The notes under the pieces: model-generated | Databases searched by the model: none | The model's input: the letters and a program-made list of their open reading frames with translations, nothing else | What the model was told of the DNA's origin: nothing | In this document: positions 1 through 7,972 of the stretch, in pieces | How the letters are laid out: each line of letters starts with the position of its first letter | Numbering within the stretch: position 1 is the first letter of the stretch | Made by a program: the position numbers and the translations under genes | From: Ottelia alismoides | Taxonomy: Eukaryota; Streptophyta; Magnoliopsida; Alismatales; Hydrocharitaceae | Direction: 5' to 3' | Length of the DNA: 64,000 nucleotides | NCBI GenBank assembly: GCA_037367405.1 | Contig: JAZKJV010011400.1 | Location: forward strand, 5,888,501 to 5,952,500

Positions 1-1818
1 CTGGCCAAGATCGATTCGCTCTCAGCAGCCGATCCCAAGATGATTCGCCTGGCCAAGCAGTTTGGTTTCTCGGATCGGCAGTTGGCCAAACTGCTGGGGA
101 GCGATGAACTGGAGGTCCGCAACTGGCGCAAGCAGCACGGGATCATTACGACCTATAAATCGGTCGACACCTGTGCGGCCGAGTTCGAAGCTTATACGCC
201 CTACTACTACAGCACCTACGAACAAGAGAACGAAGCGCCTGGCAAGAACCCGAATAAGAAACGGGTCATGATTCTGGGCGGTGGTCCTAATCGTATCGGT
301 CAAGGGATCGAGTTCGACTACTGCTGTTGCCACGCCAGTTTTGCACTGCGCGAACTGGGCATCGAATCGGTGATGGTCAACAGCAATCCAGAAACTGTCA
401 GTACCGACTATGACACCAGCGACATCCTGTTCTTCGAACCGCTGACCACGGAAGACGTGCTGAACATCTGCGATCAGATCAAGCCCGATGGCGTGATCGT
501 GCAGTTCGGTGGCCAGACGCCGCTGAATCTCTCGCGAGCTCTCAGTTCCGCCGGCGTACCGATCATCGGTACCAGCGTCGATACGATCGAAGCGGCGGAA
601 GATCGTGAGAAGTTTCAAAAGCTGCTGGTCGAATTGGGCCTCAAACAACCCAACAACGCTATCGTCCGCACCATGGCCCAGGCCCGTATCGAAGCCCAGA
701 AGGTCGGCTTTCCGTCATTGGTGCGCCCTAGCTTTGTGCTCGGTGGTCGCGCCATGGAGATCTGTTACGACCAGAGCCAGTTCGAGCGCTTTGTAGCTGA
801 AGCCTTCGTGGTGGCTCAGGGCCAACCGGTGCTGATCGATCGCTTCCTGGAAGATGCCATCGAAGTGGATGTCGATGCGATCTGCGATGGTGATAACGTC
901 GTCGTCATGGGCATCATGGAACATATCGAAGAAGCCGGCGTTCACTCGGGTGACTCGGCTTGCGTGATTCCGCCATACAGCTTGCCTACGTCGGTCATTC
1001 AAGAGATTCGCGAAGCGACCTGGGCGATGGCGAAACGCCTGCGCGTGGTGGGCTTGATGAATGTGCAGTATGCCATCAAGCACGAAGATGGTCGCGATAA
1101 CGTATATGTATTGGAAGTCAATCCGCGAGCCAGTCGTACCGTCCCGTTTGTAGCCAAAGCCACCGGCGTGCCGGTGGCCAACCTGGCGGCCAAGGTGATG
1201 ACCGGAGTCAAGCTGAGCGAACTGGGTATTACCAAGGAACCGCTGCCCAAACACGTCTCGATTAAGGAAAGCGTCTTCCCGTTCCGCAAGTTCGCCGGGG
1301 TCGATATCGTGCTGGGGCCGGAGATGCGCAGCACGGGCGAAGTCATGGGCATCAGCGAGCGTTTCTCGATCGCGTTTGCCAAGAGTCAGTTGGCTGCCGG
1401 AGTGGTCTTGCCCAAATCAGGCAATGTCTTTCTGAGCATCAACTCGCGGCAGCGCAGCGGCGTGGGCGACCTGGCCACGCGCCTGCATGCCTTGGGCTTC
1501 AAGCTGCTGGCGACTTCGGGAACAGCCGACACGATTGAGGCGGCATCCATTCCGGTGACGCGCGTCAAAAAGATTGCAGAAGGCAATCCAAACTTGATCG
1601 ACTATCTCAAGAACGGCGAAGTCTCGCTGATCCTCAATACTCCCAGCGGTAAAGGTGCGCGTACCGATGAAGGCCGCATTCGGGCGGCAGCTGTGCAGTA
1701 CGGAGTGCCGTGCATCACCACCATGGCTGCGGCGGTCGCAGCCCTGAAGGCCATGGAGGCGCTGCGAGAAGAAGAGCTGACTGTCGAATCGCTCCAAGAA
1801 CGCTTTGCACAAAACTAA
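1..1818 (+). CDS. carB: Carbamoyl-phosphate synthase large subunit (5'-truncated by window)
   Basis: The frame is open from base 1, so only the C-terminal 605 or so residues are present. CarB makes carbamoyl phosphate from bicarbonate, ammonia and two ATP for arginine and pyrimidine synthesis. What is visible is the end of the oligomerisation domain, then the second ATP-grasp half beginning at the KRVMILGGGPNRIGQGIEFD motif (coded near base 258), with the VNSNPETVSTDYDTSD loop and the EVNPRASRT metal/ATP-binding motif. The C-terminal MGS-like allosteric domain starts near base 1417 (SGNVFLSINSRQRSG). The protein ends with TAA at 1816-1818, 26 bases before a palindromic repeat that carries a group II intron. 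No carA is in the window. The identification is firm; the start lies outside the window. Confidence 0.97.
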   Translation: MAKIDSLSAADPKMIRLAKQFGFSDRQLAKLLGSDELEVRNWRKQHGIITTYKSVDTCAAEFEAYTPYYYSTYEQENEAPGKNPNKKRVMILGGGPNRIGQGIEFDYCCCHASFALRELGIESVMVNSNPETVSTDYDTSDILFFEPLTTEDVLNICDQIKPDGVIVQFGGQTPLNLSRALSSAGVPIIGTSVDTIEAAEDREKFQKLLVELGLKQPNNAIVRTMAQARIEAQKVGFPSLVRPSFVLGGRAMEICYDQSQFERFVAEAFVVAQGQPVLIDRFLEDAIEVDVDAICDGDNVVVMGIMEHIEEAGVHSGDSACVIPPYSLPTSVIQEIREATWAMAKRLRVVGLMNVQYAIKHEDGRDNVYVLEVNPRASRTVPFVAKATGVPVANLAAKVMTGVKLSELGITKEPLPKHVSIKESVFPFRKFAGVDIVLGPEMRSTGEVMGISERFSIAFAKSQLAAGVVLPKSGNVFLSINSRQRSGVGDLATRLHALGFKLLATSGTADTIEAASIPVTRVKKIAEGNPNLIDYLKNGEVSLILNTPSGKGARTDEGRIRAAAVQYGVPCITTMAAAVAALKAMEALREEELTVESLQERFAQN

Positions 1819-1844
1819 ATGAAGAGCGCCACTTGGCAAGCTGC

Positions 1845-1910
1845 GTGGCCACCGTCGCCAGACGGTGGATACGAAGGTTAAAGTTTTCCACCGCCTGGCA
1901 GCGGTGGCTA
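1845..1910. repeat. 67-bp palindromic repeat (family A), interrupted by the group II intron
   Basis: Two facing hairpins: GTGGCCACCGTCGCCAGACG... and ...CCGCCTGGCAGCGGTGGCTA. Other full copies in the window begin GTAGCCACC and end GGTGGCTAC, and several are exactly 67 bp. Here 66 bp are present and the missing final C is found at 3874, directly after the intron. The intron therefore entered one base before the end of the repeat. Confidence 0.85.
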
Positions 1911-2444
1911 GTGCGCCTTTGAAGGCGTTTAATCAGCAGGGTGAAAGTCCCTGTCAGGGTAACGTTACCGCCCTGTATCCGACAGTGGTAACTGCGTTTC
2001 CGTGAGGAAAGGTGGAGAGCAACCTGAGGAGAAACTCCAGTCCGTAGCGCAAGCGAACTCGATTCGGCCAAGCCAACCGGGGAGGTACCTGGCAAACAAT
2101 AATCCGAACCCTTCTTCGTGCGACGACCATCCTGTAGTCCTATGTATCGACTTGTCAGCAGGATAGACATGGGGAACTTACACCAGGTGCAGTAACGCGC
2201 AGATGCTGGAGTGAGGGAATGGCAATGCGGTGGTTGGAGACGGAATGGAAGGAAGGTTAAACGAGATAAGAAGGGATCCCCCCTTCGTGAAGGCAGATCA
2301 TACGCAAGCGAAACCAGCCTCCCCCATAGGGCCACACGGGCGCGCGTAGATCGCACGAATGGAAGTCAGAGTCGTCATAGTAGCGATGAAGCCAAGACAA
2401 CATAACTTGGTCGAGCAAAGGGCGACAGGAAGGTAGATGCAACT

Positions 2445-3782
2445 ATGAACAAACCACGAGAACGCAAGAAAGATTACGTAACGACTACAGTGCCATTTAC
2501 GGCTACACCAGTCGTGGAGCCACCGGCAATAAACCAATGGGCCTCGCTCGCGGTCTGGACAGAAAGCATGCTGACGACACTTTTGGAAAACAAGGTGAGA
2601 GGAGGGAAATGGCATACGCTGTATGACAAGGTGTGGCATCAGCGGAACCTGAGTCACGCGGCCTTTAAGGTCGTTGAGAAGAAAGGTGCCGCTGGAGTTG
2701 ACCGACAAACAGTTGACGAATTCTGGACCAACAACCAAGAGGAACTCGCTCAGCTACAACACGAACTCAAAACCGAGACCTATCGACCGGCTCCAGTTCG
2801 TCGAGTAGAGATACCCAAACCCGGCAGTCAAGAAAAACGCCCCCTAGGCATTCCCACGGTCCGTGACCGAGTCGTGCAAACGGCCCTGGTTCACGTACTA
2901 GAGCCAATTTTCGATCACACATTTCATCCACGCAGCTTTGGCTTTCGCCACGGACGAGGATGTCACGACGCACTACGGTGCGTAGATCAACTCTTGGCTG
3001 AGGGCTATGTCTTCGTCGTGGACGCAGATCTAAAAGGTTACTTCGACACGATACCGAAGGATCGCCTGTTGGCCTTAGTCCAACAGAAGGTCTCCGACAG
3101 TGCAGTCATACGACTGGTGAAAAAGTACCTGGATCAGGCGATCATGTCGGAACTGGCAACTTGGACTCCCGAAGCAGGTGTCCCCCAGGGAGCGGTTCTC
3201 TCTCCGATGTTATCCAACCTGTACCTCAATCCACTGGATCATCACATGTCAGCCCAAGGTTTTGAGATGGTTCGCTACGCAGATGACTTCGTCATCCTAT
3301 GCCGCAGCCAATCAGAAGCAGAGACTGCACTGGCGATGGTACGCCAATGGGTTAATGAAGCAGGGCTGACGCTCCATCCAGAGAAGACGCACATCGTCGA
3401 CAGTCGTGAGCAGAGCTTCTCATTTCTGGGCTATTCATTCCGGGGGCGTTTTCGCTTCCCACGACAGAAAAGCCATCAGAAAGTCGTTGATCGCATCAAG
3501 GAACTTACGCCTCGTACGTCTGGCGATTCCATGACCAAGATCATAACGACCCTGAATCGCTCTCTCCGCGGTTGGTTCAACTACTTTCGCCACTGCTTCT
3601 GGAATGTGTTCGGTGCCTATGATGGAATGATCCGTCGCCGCCTGAGGCGTATCCTCCAGAAACGTCATCGACGCAATCCGAAGCGCCTACCACCGCATCA
3701 GCGCTGGCCAAATCAATACTTCTTCGAACAAGGGCTCTATAGCCTGCACGATGCCCATGTACGATTCGCTCAGTCCCTATGA
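2445..3782 (+). CDS. ltrA: Group II intron reverse transcriptase/maturase
   Basis: The 445-residue intron-encoded protein promotes splicing of its own intron RNA and reverse transcribes it during mobility. Reverse transcriptase blocks run from about residue 75 to 320: GIPTVRDRVVQTAL, the FGFRHGRGCHDAL block, VVDADLKGYFDTI with a catalytic Asp, GVPQGAVLSPMLSNLYL, and the active site YADD at residues 278-281. A maturase (X/GIIM) region follows, with LNRSLRGWFNYFRHC. No HNH endonuclease is seen after it, so this is an endonuclease-less type, as in the bacterial C, D, E and F classes. The ATG at 2445 lies inside intron domain IV, with an AGGAAGG stretch upstream at a somewhat long distance. No frameshift or internal stop is present. 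Confidence 0.95.
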   Translation: MNKPRERKKDYVTTTVPFTATPVVEPPAINQWASLAVWTESMLTTLLENKVRGGKWHTLYDKVWHQRNLSHAAFKVVEKKGAAGVDRQTVDEFWTNNQEELAQLQHELKTETYRPAPVRRVEIPKPGSQEKRPLGIPTVRDRVVQTALVHVLEPIFDHTFHPRSFGFRHGRGCHDALRCVDQLLAEGYVFVVDADLKGYFDTIPKDRLLALVQQKVSDSAVIRLVKKYLDQAIMSELATWTPEAGVPQGAVLSPMLSNLYLNPLDHHMSAQGFEMVRYADDFVILCRSQSEAETALAMVRQWVNEAGLTLHPEKTHIVDSREQSFSFLGYSFRGRFRFPRQKSHQKVVDRIKELTPRTSGDSMTKIITTLNRSLRGWFNYFRHCFWNVFGAYDGMIRRRLRRILQKRHRRNPKRLPPHQRWPNQYFFEQGLYSLHDAHVRFAQSL

Positions 3783-3796
3783 ACCTACTCACTGGA

Positions 3797-3829
3797 GAGC
3801 CGTATGCGGGAAAACCGCCCGTACGGTTC
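3797..3829 (+). ncRNA. Group II intron domain V (catalytic hairpin)
   Basis: A 33-nt hairpin with lower stem AGCCGTA/TACGGTT carrying the catalytic AGC triad, an upper stem GCGG/CCGC and a GAAA-type loop. It lies 14 nt after the stop codon of the maturase gene, as usual for group II introns. Confidence 0.92.
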
Positions 3830-3873
3830 GGAGGGAGGGGAGACGCAACTCAATGCGTCTTCCCTACCCCTAT
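3830..3873 (+). ncRNA. Group II intron domain VI (branch-point hairpin)
   Basis: A hairpin of GGAGGGAGGGGAGACGCA pairing with TGCGTCTTCCC and CCCC. The A at 3866 (CCCTACCCC) has no partner and lies 7 nt before the last intron base, the usual place of the branch-point adenosine. The 3' splice site is after TAT at 3873. Confidence 0.8.
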
Positions 3874-3961
3874 CGAAGACTGCATCCAGTGAAATTGCCC
3901 AGTGTGCCAGGTGGCGCTGTCCAACCAAACGCCAATAGCTTCCGGAAAGCCACGAGCCAAG

Positions 3962-4477
3962 ATGATCATCGATTTGCGCGACTATATTCGTGAGATTCCC
4001 GACTTCCCTAAACCTGGGATTTTGTTTCGCGACATCACGCCGCTCCTGGCGGCGCCCGAAGCGTTTCAGTACGCCATCGATCAGTTTGCTGATCACTATC
4101 GCGATGCAAAGGTCGATAGCATCGTCGCAGCCGAGAGTCGAGGCTTCATCTTCGCCGCTCCTTTGGCCCTGGCCTTAGGTGCCGCCTTTGTGCCGGTACG
4201 CAAGCCGGGCAAGCTGCCGTACGCCAAGCACAGCTATTCCTACGACCTGGAATACGGTAGCGATACGCTAGAGATGCACACCGATGCGCTGCGCAGCGGT
4301 CAGCGCGTCCTGGTGATGGACGATCTGTTAGCCACCGGTGGAACAGTCGAAGCCTGTTGCAAGCTACTGGAAAATTTCCAAGTCGAGATCGTCGGCTGTG
4401 CATTCTGCATCCACTTGAAAGCCCTCGGCGGTGCGAAACGTCTCAAGGCGCCGCTATTCAGCTTGCTAGAGTACTAA
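3962..4477 (+). CDS. apt: Adenine phosphoribosyltransferase
   Basis: Makes AMP from adenine and PRPP in purine salvage in the cytoplasm. The N-terminal segment DLRDYIREIPDFPKPGILFRD is the family signature. ESRGFIFAAPLA, the flexible loop region RKPGKLPYAKHSYSYDLEYG and the PRPP-binding VLVMDDLLATGGT motif follow in the right order. The frame could begin 20 codons earlier (3902), but those residues do not resemble the family and would start only 28 bases after the intron. The ATG at 3962 gives 171 residues, close to the usual length. The intron upstream may separate the gene from its original promoter region. It converges on the YqgE-like gene, with a 185-bp repeat element between them. Confidence 0.95.
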   Translation: MIIDLRDYIREIPDFPKPGILFRDITPLLAAPEAFQYAIDQFADHYRDAKVDSIVAAESRGFIFAAPLALALGAAFVPVRKPGKLPYAKHSYSYDLEYGSDTLEMHTDALRSGQRVLVMDDLLATGGTVEACCKLLENFQVEIVGCAFCIHLKALGGAKRLKAPLFSLLEY

Positions 4478-4498
4478 CCAGCGTTCACGTCACGGCAT

Positions 4499-4683
4499 GG
4501 GAGGGCGAGGTTCCACCCGAGCCTTAAGCTGGTAGCGCGGTTCAGGATTCATTGGAATTTAAGTTTTGAATCATGGCCGAAGCGCAGACGAACGTCCGCA
4601 GGATTTTGATGCCAGGCCGCTAACGCCAATGAATCTTTGGTTGGTGCTACAAACCGCAGGCTCGGCGGTGGCCTCGCCCTCCC
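4499..4683. repeat. 185-bp MITE-like element (family C), copy 1
   Basis: Begins GGGAGGGCGAGGTTCCACCC and ends GGTGGCCTCGCCCTCCC, so the termini are imperfect inverted repeats of about 24 bp (first 12 bp identical). The interior (TTTAAGTTTTGAATCATGG, GCGCAGACGAACGTCCGCAG, ATGCCAGGCCG, AACGCCAATGAA) recurs in the two copies at 27293-27659. There is no coding capacity. It fills the gap between two convergent genes. Confidence 0.8.
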
Positions 4684-4693
4684 AGCTGTCCAA

Positions 4694-5272
4694 TTAGTTG
4701 AGGCTAATGTGCGCGGGCGGCGTGCTATTGACCAGGCCGGATACGAAGCGGTTGCCGACTTCGATCATGCCGCGGCGCCACATCTCTTCTTCGGGAGCAA
4801 AAACCAGTTCAGGAGTTGCGGGCACTGGCAGCCATTGGCCGTCGATGATTTCACTCTCGAGTTGACCGCCTTTCCAGACCACTTGCCCGACCACGATGCG
4901 GACTTCGCCGTCGTGCGAACTGACCAGTTGCTGCAGTTTATCCAAATGAGCAGCGATATAGACGCCGGCGCCAGCCGCGGCTTCGGCCCACTGGATCTGG
5001 TTGTGCAGGGCGAGGATGGGCCCCGATACAGGTCCACCGAAACGAACTACCCGCCCTTCGCGGCCTTCCGGGGCATGCAGAAATTTCCACAGTCCGTCCA
5101 CATCAATGTCGATGGCTTTGTTCAGCACCAGTCCCATCGAACCCTCGGCGCCATGATGCAAGATTAAGCAGACACTGCCTTGCAGCCCACCCTCTAAGCA
5201 GCGGTGGGTTGCTACCAACAGATTTCCGTTCAGAGGCAGTTTCACTTCGGTGCTGGGGATTCGACTGGACAT
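4694..5272 (-). CDS. YqgE/AlgH family protein (UPF0301)
   Basis: A 192-residue cytoplasmic protein of the YqgE/AlgH (DUF179) family, whose biochemical role is not settled. Family features are GNLLVATHRCLEGGLQGSVCLILHH near residue 16, GSMGLVLNKAI near 44, a FGGPVSGPILALHN block near 77, and the SHDGEVRIVVGQVVWKGGQLESEI segment near 118, followed by W and P residues typical of the C-terminal half. The length agrees with the family. The ATG at 5272 is the natural start. The gene ends 10 bases from the family C element that separates it from apt. Confidence 0.9.
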   Translation of the reverse strand: MSSRIPSTEVKLPLNGNLLVATHRCLEGGLQGSVCLILHHGAEGSMGLVLNKAIDIDVDGLWKFLHAPEGREGRVVRFGGPVSGPILALHNQIQWAEAAAGAGVYIAAHLDKLQQLVSSHDGEVRIVVGQVVWKGGQLESEIIDGQWLPVPATPELVFAPEEEMWRRGMIEVGNRFVSGLVNSTPPAHISLN

Positions 5273-5608
5273 TTCCGGGCCGCTTTTTGGGTGGGATATC
5301 GTTCCTGGTTACGGTTTTCTGTGGGCTGTACCTGGGTTAAGCCAGGGAATCTGCCGACTTGACAGCATTACAGCGGTAATCGAAAGCAGTAGGCAAAATC
5401 CGTGCCAATCGAGCGCAACATGGGAGGCAGAGTGCCAGCCGGCGAGGGTGCCCGCCAAGCCTGGAGAGCCTGCCAGCGTCTGAGGACAGACGCTCTAGGG
5501 AACTTTCCTCATGAAATTACCCGCAGTAGGCCGAACAAGAAAACGGGTTGGTCCCTGCAAGACCGACCCAACGATTTTTCTGCTTAGCAACCGCTCAGGC
5601 GCTGGTGC
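5273..5608. other. Intergenic region with a palindrome
   Basis: No convincing gene on either strand. The only clear structure is the perfect hairpin AGCGTCTGAGGACAGACGCT at 5475-5494, which recurs at 10260-10277. The region lies between two divergently oriented genes, so promoters must be here, but no clear -35/-10 pair could be chosen. Confidence 0.5.
5475..5494. repeat. Perfect 8-bp-stem palindrome, recurrent (family E)
   Basis: AGCGTCTG-AGGA-CAGACGCT. The same core is at 10260-10277 and is followed there too by a pyrimidine-rich stretch. It is a small dispersed hairpin; a terminator role is possible but there is no clear T-run. Confidence 0.7.
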
Positions 5609-5899
5609 ATGTCCCGTTCGCCGGTATCGAAAGAGTTCTGCCAAAGCTTGTTGTTCGTCGAGGTGCCGGTTGTCGTCACCTTGGCTCGTACTAGCATGCC
5701 AGTCGAGAATGTGTTGCGACTGGTCCCTGGGGTGATGATCACCTTTGACAAAGGATGTGACAGCCCACTGACGGTAGAGGTTGGGGACCAGACCATCGCT
5801 GAAGGCGAAGTTGTCAAAGTGGGTGACAAGTTCGGCTTGCGTGTCAGCGCGATCTTGCCACCAGAAGAACGCTTCATTCCGATACAGTTTGGCTCGTAG
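5609..5899 (+). CDS. fliN: FliN-like flagellar motor switch / SpoA-domain protein
   Basis: A 96-residue protein consisting almost entirely of one SpoA (FliN C-terminal) domain: VEVPVVVTLARTSMPVENVLRLVPGVMITFDKGCDSPLTVEVGDQTIAEGEVVKVGDKFGLRVSAI. In flagellar bacteria FliN forms the lower C-ring and binds phosphorylated CheY. Residues about 17-85 carry the family pattern (PV.V...TR/TSM.....L.L..G..I......PL...VG...IA.GEVV...D.FG..V). An in-frame stop at 5585-5587 limits the start to the ATG at 5609. The gene stands alone among non-flagellar genes, but lies about 4 kb from a chemosensory operon. A type III secretion C-ring homologue is the alternative. Its 3' end overlaps the opposite-strand gene by 26 bases. 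Confidence 0.85.
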   Translation: MSRSPVSKEFCQSLLFVEVPVVVTLARTSMPVENVLRLVPGVMITFDKGCDSPLTVEVGDQTIAEGEVVKVGDKFGLRVSAILPPEERFIPIQFGS

Positions 5900-6107
5900 C
5901 CTGCGAACTGCCTCGAGCCACACACCTGCCAAAGCGGGTGACGACGATGATCAGTTGTGCGTACGCATCTTCGTCGCACAAATCCAAGTACGAGTACGGC
6001 AAGGTATAGACATCGTTGTGCAAACGAAAGAAAGCGACCTGATCGCCATCATCGTAAGCCAACAGTTCGCAAGCCTCGCTCGGACGCTTTAACCACCTGG
6101 GCAACAT
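5874..6107 (-). CDS. Small conserved-looking hypothetical protein
   Basis: A 77-residue protein of unrecognised family. The ATG at 6107 has a good ribosome-binding site (GGAAGG, 8 bases upstream); a GTG at 6116 is possible but less likely. The protein is acidic in the middle (AYDDGDQVAFF, LDLCDEDAY) with a hydrophobic strand LIIVVTRFG, and looks like a small soluble alpha/beta protein, not a random frame. There is no signal peptide or membrane segment. It converges with the FliN-like gene and overlaps its end by 26 bases. No function is proposed. Confidence 0.5.
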   Translation of the reverse strand: MLPRWLKRPSEACELLAYDDGDQVAFFRLHNDVYTLPYSYLDLCDEDAYAQLIIVVTRFGRCVARGSSQATSQTVSE

Positions 6108-6221
6108 GATCGGCACCTTCCATGCCCATCATTTTTGCAACTGCCGTGCCAAGGGCGACCTACTGCTCTGCTCAGCAAATTGCTCGTGCAGCACCTGGTT
6201 GATAATTGTTGCGTAGAATTG

Positions 6222-6289
6222 GTAGCCACCACTGCCAAGTGGTGGAAAGCTTCAACTCGCGCGTCCACCGCCCACGCGAGGATGGCTAC
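6222..6289. repeat. Family A palindromic repeat (degenerate 68-bp copy)
   Basis: Starts GTAGCCACCACTGCCAAGTG and ends GATGGCTAC. The first hairpin is intact; the second half (CCACCGCCCACGCGAGGATGGCTAC) has decayed. It lies between the hypothetical gene and ispD. Confidence 0.75.
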
Positions 6290-6328
6290 AGGCAATCGGT
6301 CGGCAACCAGAGTTGGCGCGATTGCGTG

Positions 6329-7039
6329 TCAGAACGGAAACGGATTAGCGCGCGGGAGTGCCTTGAGAGCCAGTTCCGCGATGCGCATGTCCTCTTTGGT
6401 GGTCACTTTGATGTTCAGCAAGCTGCACGGGACGATTTTTACCGGCTGGCCGCTATGCTCGACGATCGACGCTTCGTCGGTTGCCTGGCTGGGAGCAGGA
6501 TGATCCTGATAGGCTTGACGCAACAGTTCGGTGCGAAACACCTGCGGCGTCTGCGCCATCCACAAGCCAGCCCTGGGGATGGTCTCTGTGATCACTGATT
6601 TATGATCGACGCGTTTGACGGTCGCGTGAATGGGACAAGCCAGGACGGCCGCTCCGGTTTCTTTGGCCGCTTTGAATACATCATCGATCCAAGGCGTGGC
6701 CACGCAAGGCCGAGCCGCATCGTGGATGGCTACGAAAGGCAGATCATCACGCACGGCTTTCAGCCCGGCCAGCACGCTATCGGCTCGCTCTGCTCCACCG
6801 GTAACGACTTGGATACCCAGCATGGCTGCGTTAGCCGCGAATTTGTCCGCGAACACTTCGCGGTCCTCTGGGGCGATTACCAGGATAATCTGGCCCACGT
6901 CATCGCGTTTGGAAAATGCTTCGGCCGAATACATCCACATCGGTCGATTGGCCAGCAGCGTAAATACCTTCTTGGTGAACTGGTTACCAAAACGTTCACT
7001 GCGCCCAGCCGCAGCCAAGATAACTGCAAACTTACTCAC
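6329..7039 (-). CDS. ispD: 2-C-methyl-D-erythritol 4-phosphate cytidylyltransferase
   Basis: Transfers CMP to methylerythritol 4-phosphate in the non-mevalonate isoprenoid pathway. FAVILAAAGRSERFG is the nucleotide-binding loop, GGAERADSVLAGL the CTP-contact segment, and IHDAARPCV the acidic metal/substrate motif. TPQVFRTELL and TDEASIVEHSG are also family signatures. Translation probably starts at GTG 7039, because AAGGAAG lies 6 bases upstream and the protein then starts directly at the first strand (MSKFAVILAAAG), giving 236 residues. The open frame extends 12 codons further to 7075. The loop AAAGRSERFG deviates slightly from the usual AAGxGxRMG. Confidence 0.93.
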   Translation of the reverse strand: MSKFAVILAAAGRSERFGNQFTKKVFTLLANRPMWMYSAEAFSKRDDVGQIILVIAPEDREVFADKFAANAAMLGIQVVTGGAERADSVLAGLKAVRDDLPFVAIHDAARPCVATPWIDDVFKAAKETGAAVLACPIHATVKRVDHKSVITETIPRAGLWMAQTPQVFRTELLRQAYQDHPAPSQATDEASIVEHSGQPVKIVPCSLLNIKVTTKEDMRIAELALKALPRANPFPF

Positions 7040-7087
7040 GATGGCTTCCTTCTGCTTCGAGCCGTTCCTTGCCAAGAGATCGCTGGT

Positions 7088-7909
7088 TTACTTCAGATAC
7101 TGGCTGTTCAGGCGATCGCAGGACCAGAGCAAGCCACGGGTAACCAGGTCCAGGTAGCGCGCATCACCGACCGTATCATTGTTGTGGCCCAAGGTAGTCG
7201 CAAACACTTTGGTCTGGCCGCGGTAGAGATTCGTCCATACCACCGCGCAGTCCTCGACCTTTTCTTGACCTGCTTTGTCCTTGATGGTTTGTTTGCCGCG
7301 AGCCAACGGGGTGGCGGTATCGAGCAGTTTGCCGGAGCTGTTGTTGTAGAGTTCTTCGTTAATCGTTGTCCAGTCGCTTAGCGGCTCGGTGATCGGGCCG
7401 GATTTCTTGACATAGCTGATCGCAATGGGCAACTGCGGTCCGTGTCCCGTCGATTGCAGGCCGGTGAACTCGAACCAGGGCGTAACCTTCTCCGGGTAAC
7501 CCTCGCTGCGATAGCTATGGATGCCGCAGTGCAGAATGACGGCAGGCAGGCCACGACGATGCGGCTCCAGGATGCGATCGATCAAGGCCAGGTCTTTGAC
7601 ATCGGAGGTGCATTCATCATGAATGATGACGTCAAAGTTGTTGGCCCAGTCCGCTTTTTCATAAACAGGATTCAGATGCGTGGTGCCTTTGTCTGGATCC
7701 AATGCAATTGTTACCTCGACATGCGCGCGTTGGCTGATACCTTGCTTGAGTAACTCCTGCTGCGTGACATAGTCATGGCAGCAGCCTCCCAGAACCAGCA
7801 GAGCCCGCACTGGCTTGATCTTGGCCTCTTGCGCTTGGGCAGTAACGAGCAGCTGTGTAGGAACGACCAGCAGCACAAGCAGTGAGACAATTGGCAATAG
7901 GCAGCGCAT
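7088..7909 (-). CDS. ThuA-like domain protein, secreted
   Basis: A 273-residue protein with an N-terminal signal peptide (MRCLLPIVSLLVLLVVPTQLLVTAQA) and a ThuA-like fold (trehalose-utilisation family, glutamine-amidotransferase-like): VRALLVLGGCCHDY near residue 34, FDVIIHDECTSD near 93, LPAVILHCGIHSYR near 120, and GPITEPLSDWTTINEELYNN near 170. Such proteins are abundant in planctomycetes and are assumed to act on carbohydrates in the periplasm; the reaction is unknown. The ATG at 7909 has GGAGAGG a few bases upstream. It lies 48 bases before ispD on the same strand, so co-transcription is possible though no functional link is evident. Confidence 0.85.
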   Translation of the reverse strand: MRCLLPIVSLLVLLVVPTQLLVTAQAQEAKIKPVRALLVLGGCCHDYVTQQELLKQGISQRAHVEVTIALDPDKGTTHLNPVYEKADWANNFDVIIHDECTSDVKDLALIDRILEPHRRGLPAVILHCGIHSYRSEGYPEKVTPWFEFTGLQSTGHGPQLPIAISYVKKSGPITEPLSDWTTINEELYNNSSGKLLDTATPLARGKQTIKDKAGQEKVEDCAVVWTNLYRGQTKVFATTLGHNNDTVGDARYLDLVTRGLLWSCDRLNSQYLK

Positions 7910-7972
7910 GGAACCTCTCCGAAGGCGGGAACTGTAGGGTAGGGGGGAACTGCATTCAGTGGGCAGTCGAGT

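Larger units (their letters stand above)
1911..3873 (+). mobile_element. Group II intron with encoded reverse transcriptase/maturase
   Basis: The 5' end is the group II consensus GTGCG at 1911, followed by a typical domain I start with AAAGTCCCTG. The 3' part holds a canonical domain V hairpin (3797-3829), then domain VI with an unpaired A at 3866 and an end in AT at 3873. Both borders are confirmed by comparison: joining 1910 to 3874 restores a 67-bp repeat unit followed by GAAGACT, and the copy at 35556-35622, read on the minus strand, ends GGTGGCTACGAAGACT in the same way. The intron is about 1963 nt and lies between carB and apt, so it breaks no gene. It appears structurally complete and may be active, which the sequence alone cannot prove. 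Confidence 0.93.

Noticed and set aside
2298..2738. Minus-strand 146-codon frame across the group II intron
   Set aside because: It runs antisense to structured intron RNA and the maturase gene; a chance frame.
5495..5932. Minus-strand 145-codon frame opposite the FliN-like gene
   Set aside because: It covers the SpoA-domain gene antisense, has no recognisable domain and a composition typical of a reverse-frame shadow.
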